This document shows positions 50,661 to 59,540 of a stretch of 64,000 bases of DNA, in pieces. Location of the stretch: positions 3,206,501 to 3,270,500 of the forward strand of contig NZ_CP147404.1 of the NCBI RefSeq assembly GCF_037201805.1, in the 5' to 3' direction. Both the position numbers and the translations under genes were made by a program. The notes below the pieces were generated by a model, which did no database searches, was not told where the DNA came from, and saw nothing but the letters and a program-made list of their open reading frames with translations. Positions within the stretch are counted from its first letter, which is position 1, and every line of letters begins with the position of its first letter. The DNA comes from Bacillus sp. FJAT-52991. Lineage in GTDB: Bacteria; Bacillota; Bacilli; Bacillales; Domibacillaceae.

Positions 50661-52031
50661 TTAAACTCCTAGTACAGCGCTAGTGCTGAAAAACTCCTTG
50701 TATAATTCTTTTAAGACGCTTTCTGTATCTTTTTCTTGGATACCAAATACAAGACTGACTTCAGATGATCCTTGGTTGATCATTTCAATATTAGCTCCAA
50801 CACGAGAAATCGCTGTTGTCGCTCTTGCTGTCAGACCGCGTGTGTTATGCATTCCCTCTCCTACAAGTACAACCATGGCAAAATGATGTTCCACATACAC
50901 ATCATCCACTAGCAACTCTTCCCGACATCTGGAAATAATACGTGCTTCTTTCTCCGGCGTTAGCTGATGGCTGCGTACAATAACAGATAAATCATCAATG
51001 CCAGATGGTGTGTGCTCATAAGAAATATATTCATCTTCTAATATTTGTAATAACCGACGACCGAATCCAAGCTCGCGGTTCATTAAATATTTGCTGACAT
51101 AAATCGTTGAAAATCCACCATCTGCTGCAATACCGATCACTGGACTTTTTGAATATTCACGTTCAGCGACAATCATTGTTCCTTCTGCCGATGGGTTATT
51201 TGTATTTTTAATACAAACCGGCACAGATCTTTGGAAAGCCGGCATCAATGCTTCGTCATGGAAAACAGAAAAACCTGCATAAGAGAGCTCACGCATTTCC
51301 CGGTACGTCATGCGCTTAATTTCAACGGGACTGTCCACTACTTTAGGATTAGCTGCAAACACCGAATCCACATCGGTGAAGTTTTCATATAGTTCCGCAT
51401 TAACAGCAGCAGCTAAAATGGAGCCTGTGATATCGGAACCACCACGAGCAAACGTCATCATCACACCATCACGTGAATAGCCGAAGAAACCAGGAAAAAC
51501 AACGATTCCTTTACGATCACGCAAATTACTTAAGTTTTCATATGCTTCCGGTAAGGCACGAGCACGTCCCGGTTCATCGCTAACAATCAATCCTGCTTCT
51601 TTCGGGTTAACATACTCTGCCTCCATGCCAATGCTTGAAAAATAAGCGGCAATCAGCTTCGCATTATTATCTTCTCCACTCGCTTTTAGCTGGTCCACAA
51701 ATAAATCACGATTATCACGATTGATTGTTAATCGCCCGCGAAGATCTTCTTCAATGATGTTTACAATATGCTCATCAAGACCAAGTCCTTTGGCGATATC
51801 AGCATAGCGATCCACGACTGCTTGTAATTCCTTCTCCGTTTCACCTGTTGAAAGAGAAGCCTCTGCTAATTTAATCAGTAAGTCAGTTACTTTAATATCA
51901 TCATTAAAGCGTTTCCCTGGGGCGGAGACAACGACAATTTTACGCTTCGTATCCTCCCCAACGATCGCGGCTACTTTTTTGATCTGCTCCGCACTCGCCA
52001 CAGACGTTCCACCAAATTTACAAACCTTCAT
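50661..52031 (-). CDS. yclM: Aspartokinase (YclM/ThrD type, two ACT domains)
   Basis: 456 residues. Phosphorylates aspartate at the head of the lysine/threonine/methionine pathway. KFGGTSVASAEQIKKV and VVVSAPGKR at the N-terminus and the kinase block MMTFARGGSDITGS are the catalytic parts; the C-terminal third holds two ACT domains for feedback (HFAMVVLVGEGMHNTRGLTARATTAIS). The single-chain form of this length resembles aspartokinase III (YclM) of Bacillus subtilis rather than the DapG or LysC types. AAGGAG lies 11 bases before the ATG. It is monocistronic. Confidence 0.92.
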   Translation of the reverse strand: MKVCKFGGTSVASAEQIKKVAAIVGEDTKRKIVVVSAPGKRFNDDIKVTDLLIKLAEASLSTGETEKELQAVVDRYADIAKGLGLDEHIVNIIEEDLRGRLTINRDNRDLFVDQLKASGEDNNAKLIAAYFSSIGMEAEYVNPKEAGLIVSDEPGRARALPEAYENLSNLRDRKGIVVFPGFFGYSRDGVMMTFARGGSDITGSILAAAVNAELYENFTDVDSVFAANPKVVDSPVEIKRMTYREMRELSYAGFSVFHDEALMPAFQRSVPVCIKNTNNPSAEGTMIVAEREYSKSPVIGIAADGGFSTIYVSKYLMNRELGFGRRLLQILEDEYISYEHTPSGIDDLSVIVRSHQLTPEKEARIISRCREELLVDDVYVEHHFAMVVLVGEGMHNTRGLTARATTAISRVGANIEMINQGSSEVSLVFGIQEKDTESVLKELYKEFFSTSAVLGV

Positions 52032-52241
52032 TCCAATTCCACTCCTTGCTCACTGTTTAACTTACATGATGAAAAATATTTATTTGAAAAATTATACCAC
52101 TCATACACACAAAAAAGAAGAAATAATCTGATATTTCCCAAAGTAAAAGAAACAAAGAAAACTTCTAGGTACTTTAACACATTAACGCAGTGGGGGATCA
52201 GATCTCAAAAAAAGATAGTTGATTTTTCCAGAAACATCATT

Positions 52242-52273
52242 TAATATGTGTGTATAATTATATATACACATTA
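52242..52273. promoter_or_regulatory. Palindromic operator over the promoter of the YtrA-type operon
   Basis: Dyad TAATATGTGTGTATA, ATTA, TATATACACATTA centred at about 52258; it covers the -10 TATAAT (52253-52258). The GntR gene of the operon is the obvious candidate repressor, as for YtrA-type regulators. Bases 52032-52241 otherwise show nothing clear. Confidence 0.6.
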
Positions 52274-52292
52274 ACAGTAGGAGGTTATTTAA

Positions 52293-53018
52293 ATGCATTC
52301 AGTTTGGCATGATGCTTGGTGGTTGAGTAGGTTTGAGCTATTCAAAATGACAGGACTATTCAAACTAATAATATGTACACTTGTTTACTTAGTCTTTTTA
52401 ATAGGCTTTTCAAATGGTTCTGTGAACACGGCTATGAAAATCTTGTTTGATTTTGTTTTTCTTACTGTCGTCATCACTCTCCCGTATTCTTTACGCTCAA
52501 AGGAATACCAATTAACACGGGTGTCAGGAGATTTTTGGGGCTGCAGTTCTTTTAACTTTTTACAGGAGCAGCCCATTCAAGAAGATGTGCTATTAAAAAG
52601 CCGCTTTCTTTCTAACTCTGTTCTGTCAGTCATTACAAACTTGGTCTTAATTAGTATATTTCTCGTTGTACCTTCAAAGCTGAACTCGACCCTATCCATA
52701 GGGGAATCTATCGTTTTCTTACTTTTTTGGCTCTTGATTGGTCTAATGATGAGCTTTCTCCTCTCAGCTGGTGACGTAGGAGATGTCATATCCATGACAA
52801 AAATGATCATCGTTTCAATTATTACCTACGGATCAATCTTAGCAATTACTGTGGCTTACTATTTTTATATAAGAGCAAGCTTAGTCGAAGGATCCATTTT
52901 TCTCATCAAAAATTACCCAACAGTTACATTAGTATCTGCAGCACTTTTAACAATCGGAAGTTACCTTTACTGGTATCGATACGCCGTTAAAAGACTCCGA
53001 ACCAATGATTATTTGTAA
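52293..53018 (+). CDS. ABC-2-type membrane permease, YtrA-type operon
   Basis: 241 residues, about six hydrophobic helices. SD AGGAGG precedes the ATG. I do not recognise a detailed family; the pattern FLSNSVLSVITNLVLISIF and position in front of a GntR gene and an ATPase gene suggest the permease of a small ABC exporter of the Ytr kind. The operon is controlled by the palindrome just upstream. Confidence 0.7.
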   Translation: MHSVWHDAWWLSRFELFKMTGLFKLIICTLVYLVFLIGFSNGSVNTAMKILFDFVFLTVVITLPYSLRSKEYQLTRVSGDFWGCSSFNFLQEQPIQEDVLLKSRFLSNSVLSVITNLVLISIFLVVPSKLNSTLSIGESIVFLLFWLLIGLMMSFLLSAGDVGDVISMTKMIIVSIITYGSILAITVAYYFYIRASLVEGSIFLIKNYPTVTLVSAALLTIGSYLYWYRYAVKRLRTNDYL

Positions 53019-53033
53019 AGGGGAGACTTTATC

Positions 53034-53420
53034 ATGACTTTGCCAATTCACATCTCCCAAGACAGTCGGGAACCGATTTATCACCAAATTGAAGCTCAAG
53101 TGAAGGCTCTGATCTCTGGAGGACAATTGCCCGCTGGAACCGCTTTACCTTCCATAAGAGTGTTAGCGAAAGAACTAGGGTGCAGCGTGATTACTACGAA
53201 AAGAGCTTATAATGATTTGGAACGAAAAGGATTCATTGAAACGATTCGAGGGAGAGGAACTTTTGTGGCAGATGTAGCACTCGCAATAAAAGAAGAAGTA
53301 AAAGAAAAAACAGTAAATCAAGCAATCGAACGGGCAATTGAAGTAGGATTGCAACATGATTATTCCTTGCAGGATATTGAACAAATGTTCACCTCAATAA
53401 TTAAAGAAAGGAGAGGTTAA
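53034..53420 (+). CDS. GntR-family regulator, YtrA subfamily
   Basis: 128 residues. N-terminal winged helix with SREPIYHQIEAQVKALISGGQL and LPSIRVLAKELGCSVITTKRAYNDLERKGFI; the short C-terminal part (about 50 residues) lacks a large effector domain, as in YtrA. AGGGGAG precedes the ATG. It is the middle gene of the operon and likely represses it through the dyad at 52242-52273. Cell-wall antibiotics induce Ytr systems in Bacillus subtilis. Confidence 0.9.
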   Translation: MTLPIHISQDSREPIYHQIEAQVKALISGGQLPAGTALPSIRVLAKELGCSVITTKRAYNDLERKGFIETIRGRGTFVADVALAIKEEVKEKTVNQAIERAIEVGLQHDYSLQDIEQMFTSIIKERRG

Positions 53421-53422
53421 AT

Positions 53423-54325
53423 ATGAGCGTGATTAAATTGGAACAAGTATGTAAACAAATCGGGGAATTTGGGCTTGGGCCTATTAACGTCGCAATTCCC
53501 ACTGGAAGTTCTGTCGCTATTATTGGCGATAACGGCGCTGGGAAAAGTACGCTGCTAAAAATGATCATGGGATTAGCAAAAGAAGACAGCGGCCGTATCC
53601 AGCTGTTTGAGCAAGATCGAGCTTTAGGCGATAGCAGTTGGAAAAAGCGAATTGCCTACCAGCCTCAAACAACATCTGGCTGCAATGGCTTAACAGGGGC
53701 GGAAATAAAAAAACTTATTGCTCATTTTTCTTTTTCCTTTGATGAGGAACGTTTCTCTCGCTATGTCGATAAGTTAAACATTCCATTAAATAAGAGATTT
53801 GATAAACTTTCGCAAGGTGTGCAAAAAAAATTAACACTTGCTTTAACCTTAGCTCAACCACAGGATTTGATGATTTTTGACGAACCGATGGCTGCCATTG
53901 ATTTAATGGCACAAAAATTGGTGATTGATGAGATGGTGCAATTAATGGATGAAAACTTGGAACGCACGATTTTATTTACAAGCCACCAGCTTCACGATAT
54001 TCGCAAATTCGCCGATTACCTCTTATTGATTCGTCAAGGTGAATTTTTAGGGATGTTTGAAAAAGACGACTTGGCTTCTAAATTCACTAGGTACTGGTTA
54101 GACAAACCTTTGGAACAATCTCTCCCCTATGTCATTAACACAAATGATGATAGACAGGAAATCATCTCCTATAAGGGGAACATCACTGAACAAGAACTGA
54201 ATAAAAATGATATTCACATCATCCGCAAAGCGAACGTTGGTCTTGACGAGATCCTCCCAGCCATGCTATCCGGAGAACTCGATTTAAAAGACTGCCATGA
54301 CCAACACTATGCCGGAATCATTTAG
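53423..54325 (+). CDS. ABC transporter ATP-binding protein, YtrA-type operon
   Basis: 300 residues. Walker A GDNGAGKSTLLKM, Q-loop IAYQPQTTSG, signature LSQGVQKKLTLALTLA, Walker B MIFDEPMAAID and switch His in TSHQLHD. The C-terminal 80 residues after the nucleotide fold are variable. AAAGGAGAGG precedes the ATG, two bases after the GntR stop. It would energise the permease of gene 52293. Confidence 0.9.
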   Translation: MSVIKLEQVCKQIGEFGLGPINVAIPTGSSVAIIGDNGAGKSTLLKMIMGLAKEDSGRIQLFEQDRALGDSSWKKRIAYQPQTTSGCNGLTGAEIKKLIAHFSFSFDEERFSRYVDKLNIPLNKRFDKLSQGVQKKLTLALTLAQPQDLMIFDEPMAAIDLMAQKLVIDEMVQLMDENLERTILFTSHQLHDIRKFADYLLLIRQGEFLGMFEKDDLASKFTRYWLDKPLEQSLPYVINTNDDRQEIISYKGNITEQELNKNDIHIIRKANVGLDEILPAMLSGELDLKDCHDQHYAGII

Positions 54326-54352
54326 CGCATTGATGGACGACATACTAAACTC

Positions 54353-54395
54353 AAAAAGCCAACCAGTCATTCACATCCACTGGTTGGCTTTTTAA
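54353..54395. terminator. Terminator between ABC operon and nitrilase gene
   Basis: AAAAAGCCAACCAGT, loop, ACTGGTTGGCTTTTT: perfect 15-bp stem. Confidence 0.9.
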
Positions 54396-54407
54396 TGATT
54401 ATCTTTT

Positions 54408-55277
54408 TTACTCAATCACTCTCTTCAACAGTTCCCCATAGCTGTCTGGACGGCGATCGCGATGGAATTGTAGGATATTACGGGCTTTTGTGATTTCTTT
54501 TAAGTCAATTTCCGCCATAATGATTTCCTTGTCTTTCGTTGTTGCTTCTTGTACTACTTTTCCCCAAGGGTCGCTAATAAAGCTGCGACCATAAAATGTC
54601 ATAAAACCTTCTTCGCTTTCTTCACGCCCGACTCGATTGACCGCAGCAATAAAGATATTATTATGAATACCGTGCGCTCGAATAGCATCCATCCATGTTT
54701 GCGACGTATCTAAATCCGCGTGGTCTGGCTCAGAGCCAATCGCTGATGGATAAAAAATGATATCTGCCCCTTTTAAAGCTAAGATGCGCGCCGGTTCAGG
54801 AAACCATTCATCCCAGCATATTAACACACCGATCGTGCCATATTTTGTTTGAAAAACAGGGTATCCGGAATCTCCTTCTGTAAAATAATATTTTTCAATA
54901 TATTGCGGACCTTCTGGTATATGATGCTTTCGATATTTCCCAAGGTTTTCTCCATCTTCAAACACAACGACTGTATTAAAATATAATCCATCTCTGACAT
55001 ATTCATAAAGAGAGACAATGATTACAACCTCTAATTCTTTCGATAGAGCTTGCATTCGATTTGAAACAGGGCCAGGGATAGGTTCAGCCCATTCGTACTT
55101 ATTGACATCAATCGTCTGCGGAAAATATTGTCCGCTAAACAATTCCTGTGTGCAAATAATTTTCGCACCTTTCTCCGCAGCTTGTCGGATCAATTGTTCC
55201 GCTGTCCTTATATTCTCCCCATGATCTTCCACACATTGATGTTGAATTAAAGCAATATTCATCGTTCCTTTTTTCAT
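54408..55277 (-). CDS. Carbon-nitrogen hydrolase (N-carbamoylputrescine amidase / beta-ureidopropionase type)
   Basis: 289 residues of the nitrilase superfamily. The catalytic Glu is in CTQELFSGQYFP, the Lys in KYRKHHIPEGPQYIEKYYFTEG, and the Cys in GVLICWDEWFPEPAR. The last two blocks are very close to N-carbamoylputrescine amidases (AguB), so hydrolysis of an N-carbamoyl amine or amino acid to CO2, NH3 and amine is likely. GGGGGATGGAATA precedes the ATG. It is the third gene of a permease-amidohydrolase-nitrilase cluster behind a possible sigma-54 promoter. Confidence 0.85.
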   Translation of the reverse strand: MKKGTMNIALIQHQCVEDHGENIRTAEQLIRQAAEKGAKIICTQELFSGQYFPQTIDVNKYEWAEPIPGPVSNRMQALSKELEVVIIVSLYEYVRDGLYFNTVVVFEDGENLGKYRKHHIPEGPQYIEKYYFTEGDSGYPVFQTKYGTIGVLICWDEWFPEPARILALKGADIIFYPSAIGSEPDHADLDTSQTWMDAIRAHGIHNNIFIAAVNRVGREESEEGFMTFYGRSFISDPWGKVVQEATTKDKEIIMAEIDLKEITKARNILQFHRDRRPDSYGELLKRVIE

Positions 55278-55352
55278 TATTCCATCCCCCTCTAAAATAA
55301 GGCTGCTCCATCAGGAATTACGTCCCTAATGAAACAGCCCCTAATCATTTAC

Positions 55353-56981
55353 TTATTTCTGCACAGCTACTTGCGGCTGACTCCAAACGACCTCTCCATC
55401 CACTAATGTAAGTTCAACTGTGGTTTCAGGAATTTGTTCTTCTGGTATCGTAAATAAATTTCGGTCTAAGACGATAATATCGGCTAATTTTCCTTTTTCT
55501 AGTGTACCTAGTTCGTGTTCACGGAAAACGCTGTAGGCAGAGGCACTTGTGTAAGCTTTTAGTGCTTCAGCCATCGTTACTTTTTCTTGTTCATTCCATG
55601 TATCCTTCAGTGTAAAATCTTTACGCGTCACCGCATGATAGATCTCAATCATTGGTTCAAGCGGCACAATCGGGTAATCACTACTATACGACACCGTTGC
55701 GCCAGAGCGAACTAACGAGGCATTTGGATAAATATACGCTTGTTTTTCATCACTAACCTGTGTCGTGTGGCTTTCTCTTGGCATCAGAGCCATATGATAC
55801 GGCTGGATAGATGGCATAACGCCAAGTTGGCCGAAACGCGGAATATCTTCAGGAGCGACCACTTCAATATGCTCAAGGGCATGACGTGCATCGCGCTTGC
55901 CATTTTTCTCTTGGGCCTTTTCATATAAATCTAACCCAAGTCGAACGGCGCCATCACCAATTGAGTGAAAGCGAATTTGAAAACCTTCCTTATCCGCTTC
56001 TGCCACCCATTTCTCTAGTTGCTCTTCCCTATAAGCCGTCTCTCCCCTTGTTTCAGGACGTTGTTCATATGGGTCAAGCATATAAGCAGTATAGCCCGTG
56101 ACGACCCCATCAATAAATTGCTTTAATCCGGCCAATCGCAATTTATCGGAATTATACTGTTCGCGTAATTTCTTCGCTTGTTCAATGTCTCCACTTAGTG
56201 GCGAATAAAGATGGAATCTCGCCGTTAGACATCCTTCCTCCTCAATTTCTTGATAAACATCGTACGCTTCCAACTTTTCATGAGCACGGCTTGCATACAA
56301 ATCATTCACAGAAGTTACTCCTAATTTGGCTGCATGCTGTAAAAACTGCTCCACCATATCACGTAGTCTTTCTTTTGAAAAATCATAGGCATAATCTGTC
56401 GCTAAAGAAATCGCTGTTTCAATTAAAATCCCCGTTGGTTCCCCAGCTTCATCTTTATAAATAATCCCGTAATCCGGATTCTCTGTGTCTTTCGTAATCC
56501 CCGCTTTTTTAAGAGCGATGGAATTGACCCAACCGTAATGCCCTTCCGCATGTAGAAGGACAACTGGACGATCACCCAATACTTGATCCAATTCATAACG
56601 AGTAGGAAAATCCTTTTCTCCCCAAGCCGTATGATCCCATCCGGTACCTACAATCCAGGCCTCTTCTGGATGATCATCAGCATATGCTTTTACTTTAGCA
56701 ATCGCCTCTTCCTTAGACTTCGCATCTATTAAAGAAACGCTATAATGGCTGAACAAACTACCGAGCATAATATGTAAGTGAGCATCATGGAAACCAGGCA
56801 TAATGAGTTGATCTCCAACATCCACCACTTCTGTATGCTCTCCTTTGAAGGCAAGCACCTCTTCCTTAGGGCCAACCTCCATAATTTTATTCCCTTTTAC
56901 CGCTACAGCCAATGGCTCCGGCTGATCACTTGTCCCTGTAAAAACGGCCTCGCTAATTAAAATCATATCTGCTTTCATCAT
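55353..56981 (-). CDS. Amidohydrolase, YtcJ/LAF3-like
   Basis: 542 residues of the amidohydrolase superfamily, family 3. The metal-site blocks are MPGFHDAHLHI near residue 65, KQFIDGVVTGYTAYM (about 290), FHSIGDGAVR, HALEHIEVV and SSDYPIVPL. YtcJ-like proteins act on amides of unknown identity. The first of two adjacent ATG codons has GGAGG nine bases before it. It starts 15 bases after the permease stop and ends 75 bases before the nitrilase start, so the three are probably one transcript. Confidence 0.87.
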   Translation of the reverse strand: MMKADMILISEAVFTGTSDQPEPLAVAVKGNKIMEVGPKEEVLAFKGEHTEVVDVGDQLIMPGFHDAHLHIMLGSLFSHYSVSLIDAKSKEEAIAKVKAYADDHPEEAWIVGTGWDHTAWGEKDFPTRYELDQVLGDRPVVLLHAEGHYGWVNSIALKKAGITKDTENPDYGIIYKDEAGEPTGILIETAISLATDYAYDFSKERLRDMVEQFLQHAAKLGVTSVNDLYASRAHEKLEAYDVYQEIEEEGCLTARFHLYSPLSGDIEQAKKLREQYNSDKLRLAGLKQFIDGVVTGYTAYMLDPYEQRPETRGETAYREEQLEKWVAEADKEGFQIRFHSIGDGAVRLGLDLYEKAQEKNGKRDARHALEHIEVVAPEDIPRFGQLGVMPSIQPYHMALMPRESHTTQVSDEKQAYIYPNASLVRSGATVSYSSDYPIVPLEPMIEIYHAVTRKDFTLKDTWNEQEKVTMAEALKAYTSASAYSVFREHELGTLEKGKLADIIVLDRNLFTIPEEQIPETTVELTLVDGEVVWSQPQVAVQK

Positions 56982-56996
56982 GTTCCCTTTCCTCCC

Positions 56997-58340
56997 TCAC
57001 GAATGATCCACTGATAACTTTAACTCTGGCGGTTTTTGCTTAAATCCTTTCGTTAAAAAGAGCATATAAATAAAGCCAAAGACAAACCAAATGCTACCTA
57101 ACACCTTTGAATGAACGTCAAGATTCATAAGCAACCATAAATCAAGGCCAGCCCCGATCAACGGAATGATCAAGTACATAATCGTCCCCTTCAATGAACG
57201 CTCTTTTTTTCGAATAAAGTAATAAGCAATTACCGAAATATTCACACAGATAAATGCAAGAAACGCTCCAAAGTTAATAAATGAAGCAACAAGCGTCAAA
57301 CTTAAAAATAATGCGAGCAATGAAAAGCCACTAATGACTAAAATATTATTCACTGGCGTTTCATATTTGGAATGGATGGCTCCAAAGAATTTTTTCGGTA
57401 GTTGACCATCACGCCCCATCGCATAAAGAACGCGAGAAGCACTAGCTTGTGACGACATCGCTGAACCGAACGCTGTAACAGCATAGACAGCAAGGAATAA
57501 CGAAGTGAATGTTTTTCCACCAACAAGGGCAATGATTTCATGAGCAGCTGAGTCTGCATTAGTAAATGTACTAAAGTCTGGCCAAACAAGATGAGCAAAA
57601 TAGGAAACGCTTACAAAAACAAACCCTCCAGCTAACGTAATAATAAACACGGCACGTGGAATGGTCTTTTGCGGATTAACCGTCTCCTCTGCAAACGTAG
57701 TTGCTGAATCAAATCCGAGAAACGAGAAGCATAAAAGAGCGGCTCCCGCTACGATAGAAGAAAAAGATTTCTCTGAATTGTAGAATGGTTCAAGAGATAA
57801 CAGTGTACCACTACCTTCTCCACTAAGAATTTCTTTAATCGATAAGCCAATAAACAATACAATAAATAGAAGAGAAAAAATTGTGATCAAAGCGTTCGCT
57901 GTTGCCGCCAGTTTCACGCCTTTAATATTGATAAATGTGACTAATGACAACATTCCTAGCACCCACACATACGGTGGAATGGCCGGAAAGGCGGCCGAGA
58001 AAAATATGCTGAACAATAAGTAATTGACCATTGGAATAAACAAATAATCCATCAAAATCGACCAACCAACCATAAATCCAACATAAGGATTAAGTGCTTT
58101 TTGCGTATACGCATAGGCAGATCCTGCTGATGGAATGGCTTTTGACATTTGTCCGTAGCTATAAGCTGTAAACATCATGACGATCATCGCTAGCACATAA
58201 GCTCCCGCGACCATCCCGTTCGAAGTTTCAGCCGCAATACCATATGTACTAAACACCGTCGCTAACGCCATAAACGAAAAACCGAACAACACCACCGGAA
58301 CAAGCGTTAACGACCTACTCATTTCTTTTGAATCTGACAT
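56997..58340 (-). CDS. APC-family amino acid / amine permease
   Basis: 447 residues with 12 helices. Family blocks are the N-terminal MALATVFSTYGIAAETSNGMVAGAYVLA, SAGSAYAYTQKALNPYVGFMVGWSILMDY, and FDSATTFAEETVNPQKTIPRAVF. It is an amino-acid or polyamine carrier of the APC superfamily; the exact substrate is not visible. AAGGGGG precedes the ATG. It is first in the cluster, 45 bases downstream of the -12/-24-like element. Confidence 0.88.
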   Translation of the reverse strand: MSDSKEMSRSLTLVPVVLFGFSFMALATVFSTYGIAAETSNGMVAGAYVLAMIVMMFTAYSYGQMSKAIPSAGSAYAYTQKALNPYVGFMVGWSILMDYLFIPMVNYLLFSIFFSAAFPAIPPYVWVLGMLSLVTFINIKGVKLAATANALITIFSLLFIVLFIGLSIKEILSGEGSGTLLSLEPFYNSEKSFSSIVAGAALLCFSFLGFDSATTFAEETVNPQKTIPRAVFIITLAGGFVFVSVSYFAHLVWPDFSTFTNADSAAHEIIALVGGKTFTSLFLAVYAVTAFGSAMSSQASASRVLYAMGRDGQLPKKFFGAIHSKYETPVNNILVISGFSLLALFLSLTLVASFINFGAFLAFICVNISVIAYYFIRKKERSLKGTIMYLIIPLIGAGLDLWLLMNLDVHSKVLGSIWFVFGFIYMLFLTKGFKQKPPELKLSVDHS

Positions 58341-58385
58341 ATAACAACCCCCTTAGCAATCTTAAAAACACACTCCGGAAATTAA

Positions 58386-58401
58386 TGCAAAAATTATACC
58401 A
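58386..58401 (-). promoter_or_regulatory. Possible sigma-54 promoter of the permease cluster
   Basis: Minus strand TGGTATAATTTTTGCA: TGG and TTGCA are at the exact -24/-12 spacing (consensus TGGCACGNNNNTTGCW, 9 of 12). The same bases also contain TGGTATAAT, an extended -10 box for sigma-A, so the assignment is not certain. The upstream word AAAATTGCATATTT (58468-58481) resembles one in front of the other sigma-54 operon. Confidence 0.5.
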
Positions 58402-58523
58402 ATTAAGAATTTTCAGAATAAAATTACATTTATTATGAAAATTCATTACAAAATGCATAAATTATTCAAAATTGCATATTTCAGAGATCAGATCCACTAC
58501 ACTAAAGTGATAAAACAATATTC

Positions 58524-58568
58524 AAAAATTTACATATTTTTAATATTGTCCATTGTAAAAATTTACAT
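58524..58568 (+). promoter_or_regulatory. Two direct repeats AAAAATTTACAT upstream of comK
   Basis: Perfect 12-base repeats at 58524-58535 and 58557-58568, 33 bp apart (three helical turns). The second lies in the dyad TGTAAA-AA-TTTACA. They are 46-90 bases before the comK start. A strict ComK box AAAAN5TTTT was not found. Confidence 0.45.
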
Positions 58569-58613
58569 TTAATCGCTACTATAGTATTAATTACAAAGAA
58601 GGGGGAGTTTTTG

Positions 58614-59090
58614 ATGGTTTTTGTTGAGAGTTATATGCCTTCTGTAAGTACAATGGGGCTTGTAGAGCATCATCAAGATGACTGCAATACGATTATTTAT
58701 GATGAGGAAGGAACGTATTACACCCATGACACAGCGAAACAGCTATTAAATAAAGCCTGTTTACACCGCCTATTCACCTATGAAGGCCGGCTTCAAGCAA
58801 CTCGTAAGCAACTAAACTATTACAAAAAAACACCATTGTTAATCTGCCACGAAGAACTAATCTATACCTTTCCTACAATTTCACCTGAAGAGTCTGGCTG
58901 CTGCTGGATATTCCCACGGCATGTACAATCCCATTCTTCAGTCAAAGGGAAAATGGTTGTCTATTTTAAAAATGGCGTCAAACTATCCTTAAACTGTTCT
59001 CCTCATGTCTATTACAAACAATTAGACCGGGCTACAAGTTGTATTACATACATGTTAAATAATAGAGATAAAAGCAAGAGTGATTCATAA
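58614..59090 (+). CDS. comK: Competence transcription factor ComK
   Basis: 158 residues from ATG 58614 (GGGGGAG six bases upstream; the upstream TTG is less likely). It matches ComK in the central part: HDTAKQLLNKACLHRLFTYEGRLQATRK, then PLLICHEELIYTFPTISPEESGCCWIFPRHV (compare FPTLSSxxPxCGWIS in Bacillus subtilis), and KMVVYFKNGVKLSLNCS. It is shorter than the 192-residue ComK of Bacillus subtilis, ending about 40 residues earlier, but length in other genera is often near 160. ComK binds AT-boxes and activates DNA uptake genes. Its upstream region carries spaced AT-rich repeats. Confidence 0.82.
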   Translation: MVFVESYMPSVSTMGLVEHHQDDCNTIIYDEEGTYYTHDTAKQLLNKACLHRLFTYEGRLQATRKQLNYYKKTPLLICHEELIYTFPTISPEESGCCWIFPRHVQSHSSVKGKMVVYFKNGVKLSLNCSPHVYYKQLDRATSCITYMLNNRDKSKSDS

Positions 59091-59143
59091 AAACGGAATT
59101 CTTCTATTAATCATTTCTTTATATTTATAAATCATTTCATACC

Positions 59144-59180
59144 AAAAGGTCTTGTTCATTGAATGGAACAAGACCTTTTT
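59144..59180 (+). terminator. Terminator of comK
   Basis: AAAAGGTCTTGTTC, loop, GAACAAGACCTTTTT: 14-bp stem with T-tail. Confidence 0.85.
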
Positions 59181-59225
59181 ATGTTCTCCCTTCATCTCAG
59201 CTCCAATAAACGTTGCTAACACTAC

Positions 59226-59540
59226 AATGAACCTCCCCCACCTATCGCGAGCTTGAGGTGGGGGTTTCTTGTCGATCCCCTCGACATCAGAAGCTGGACG
59301 ATGTCCATAGGTGTACACGACACCCTCGTCTTTCTCGAGGACTGACGCTCCCATACAGGAAGCAGTGGTCTTGACGCAAGACGTCTCCCGACGGCTTGCT
59401 GCCACCGTAAGCAACAGAGAGAGAATCAAAGGCATGGCCATCTCCCCTGGGGCGGTTCTACCCATCTACTACGCCTGTACAGGACGTAGATACGTGATAC
59501 TGGTCAGCATCACTTCTCGAAACTTCCCGTGCAAATACTG
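59226..59540 (-). ncRNA. Candidate omega-RNA (right-end RNA) of the TnpB element
   Basis: In IS605-type elements the right end overlaps the 3' end of tnpB and gives the guide scaffold. Here about 240 bases between the tnpB stop and the right-end hairpin are GC-rich and hold several short dyads (for example CTCGAG-AAAGACGAG and CGTCGGGAGACG) and no credible ORF. The boundaries are estimated. Confidence 0.4.

Noticed and set aside
59085..59465. Minus-strand ORF of 126 codons after tnpB
   Set aside because: It overlaps the right-end RNA region and the right-end hairpin of the IS605-type element; no protein family seen.
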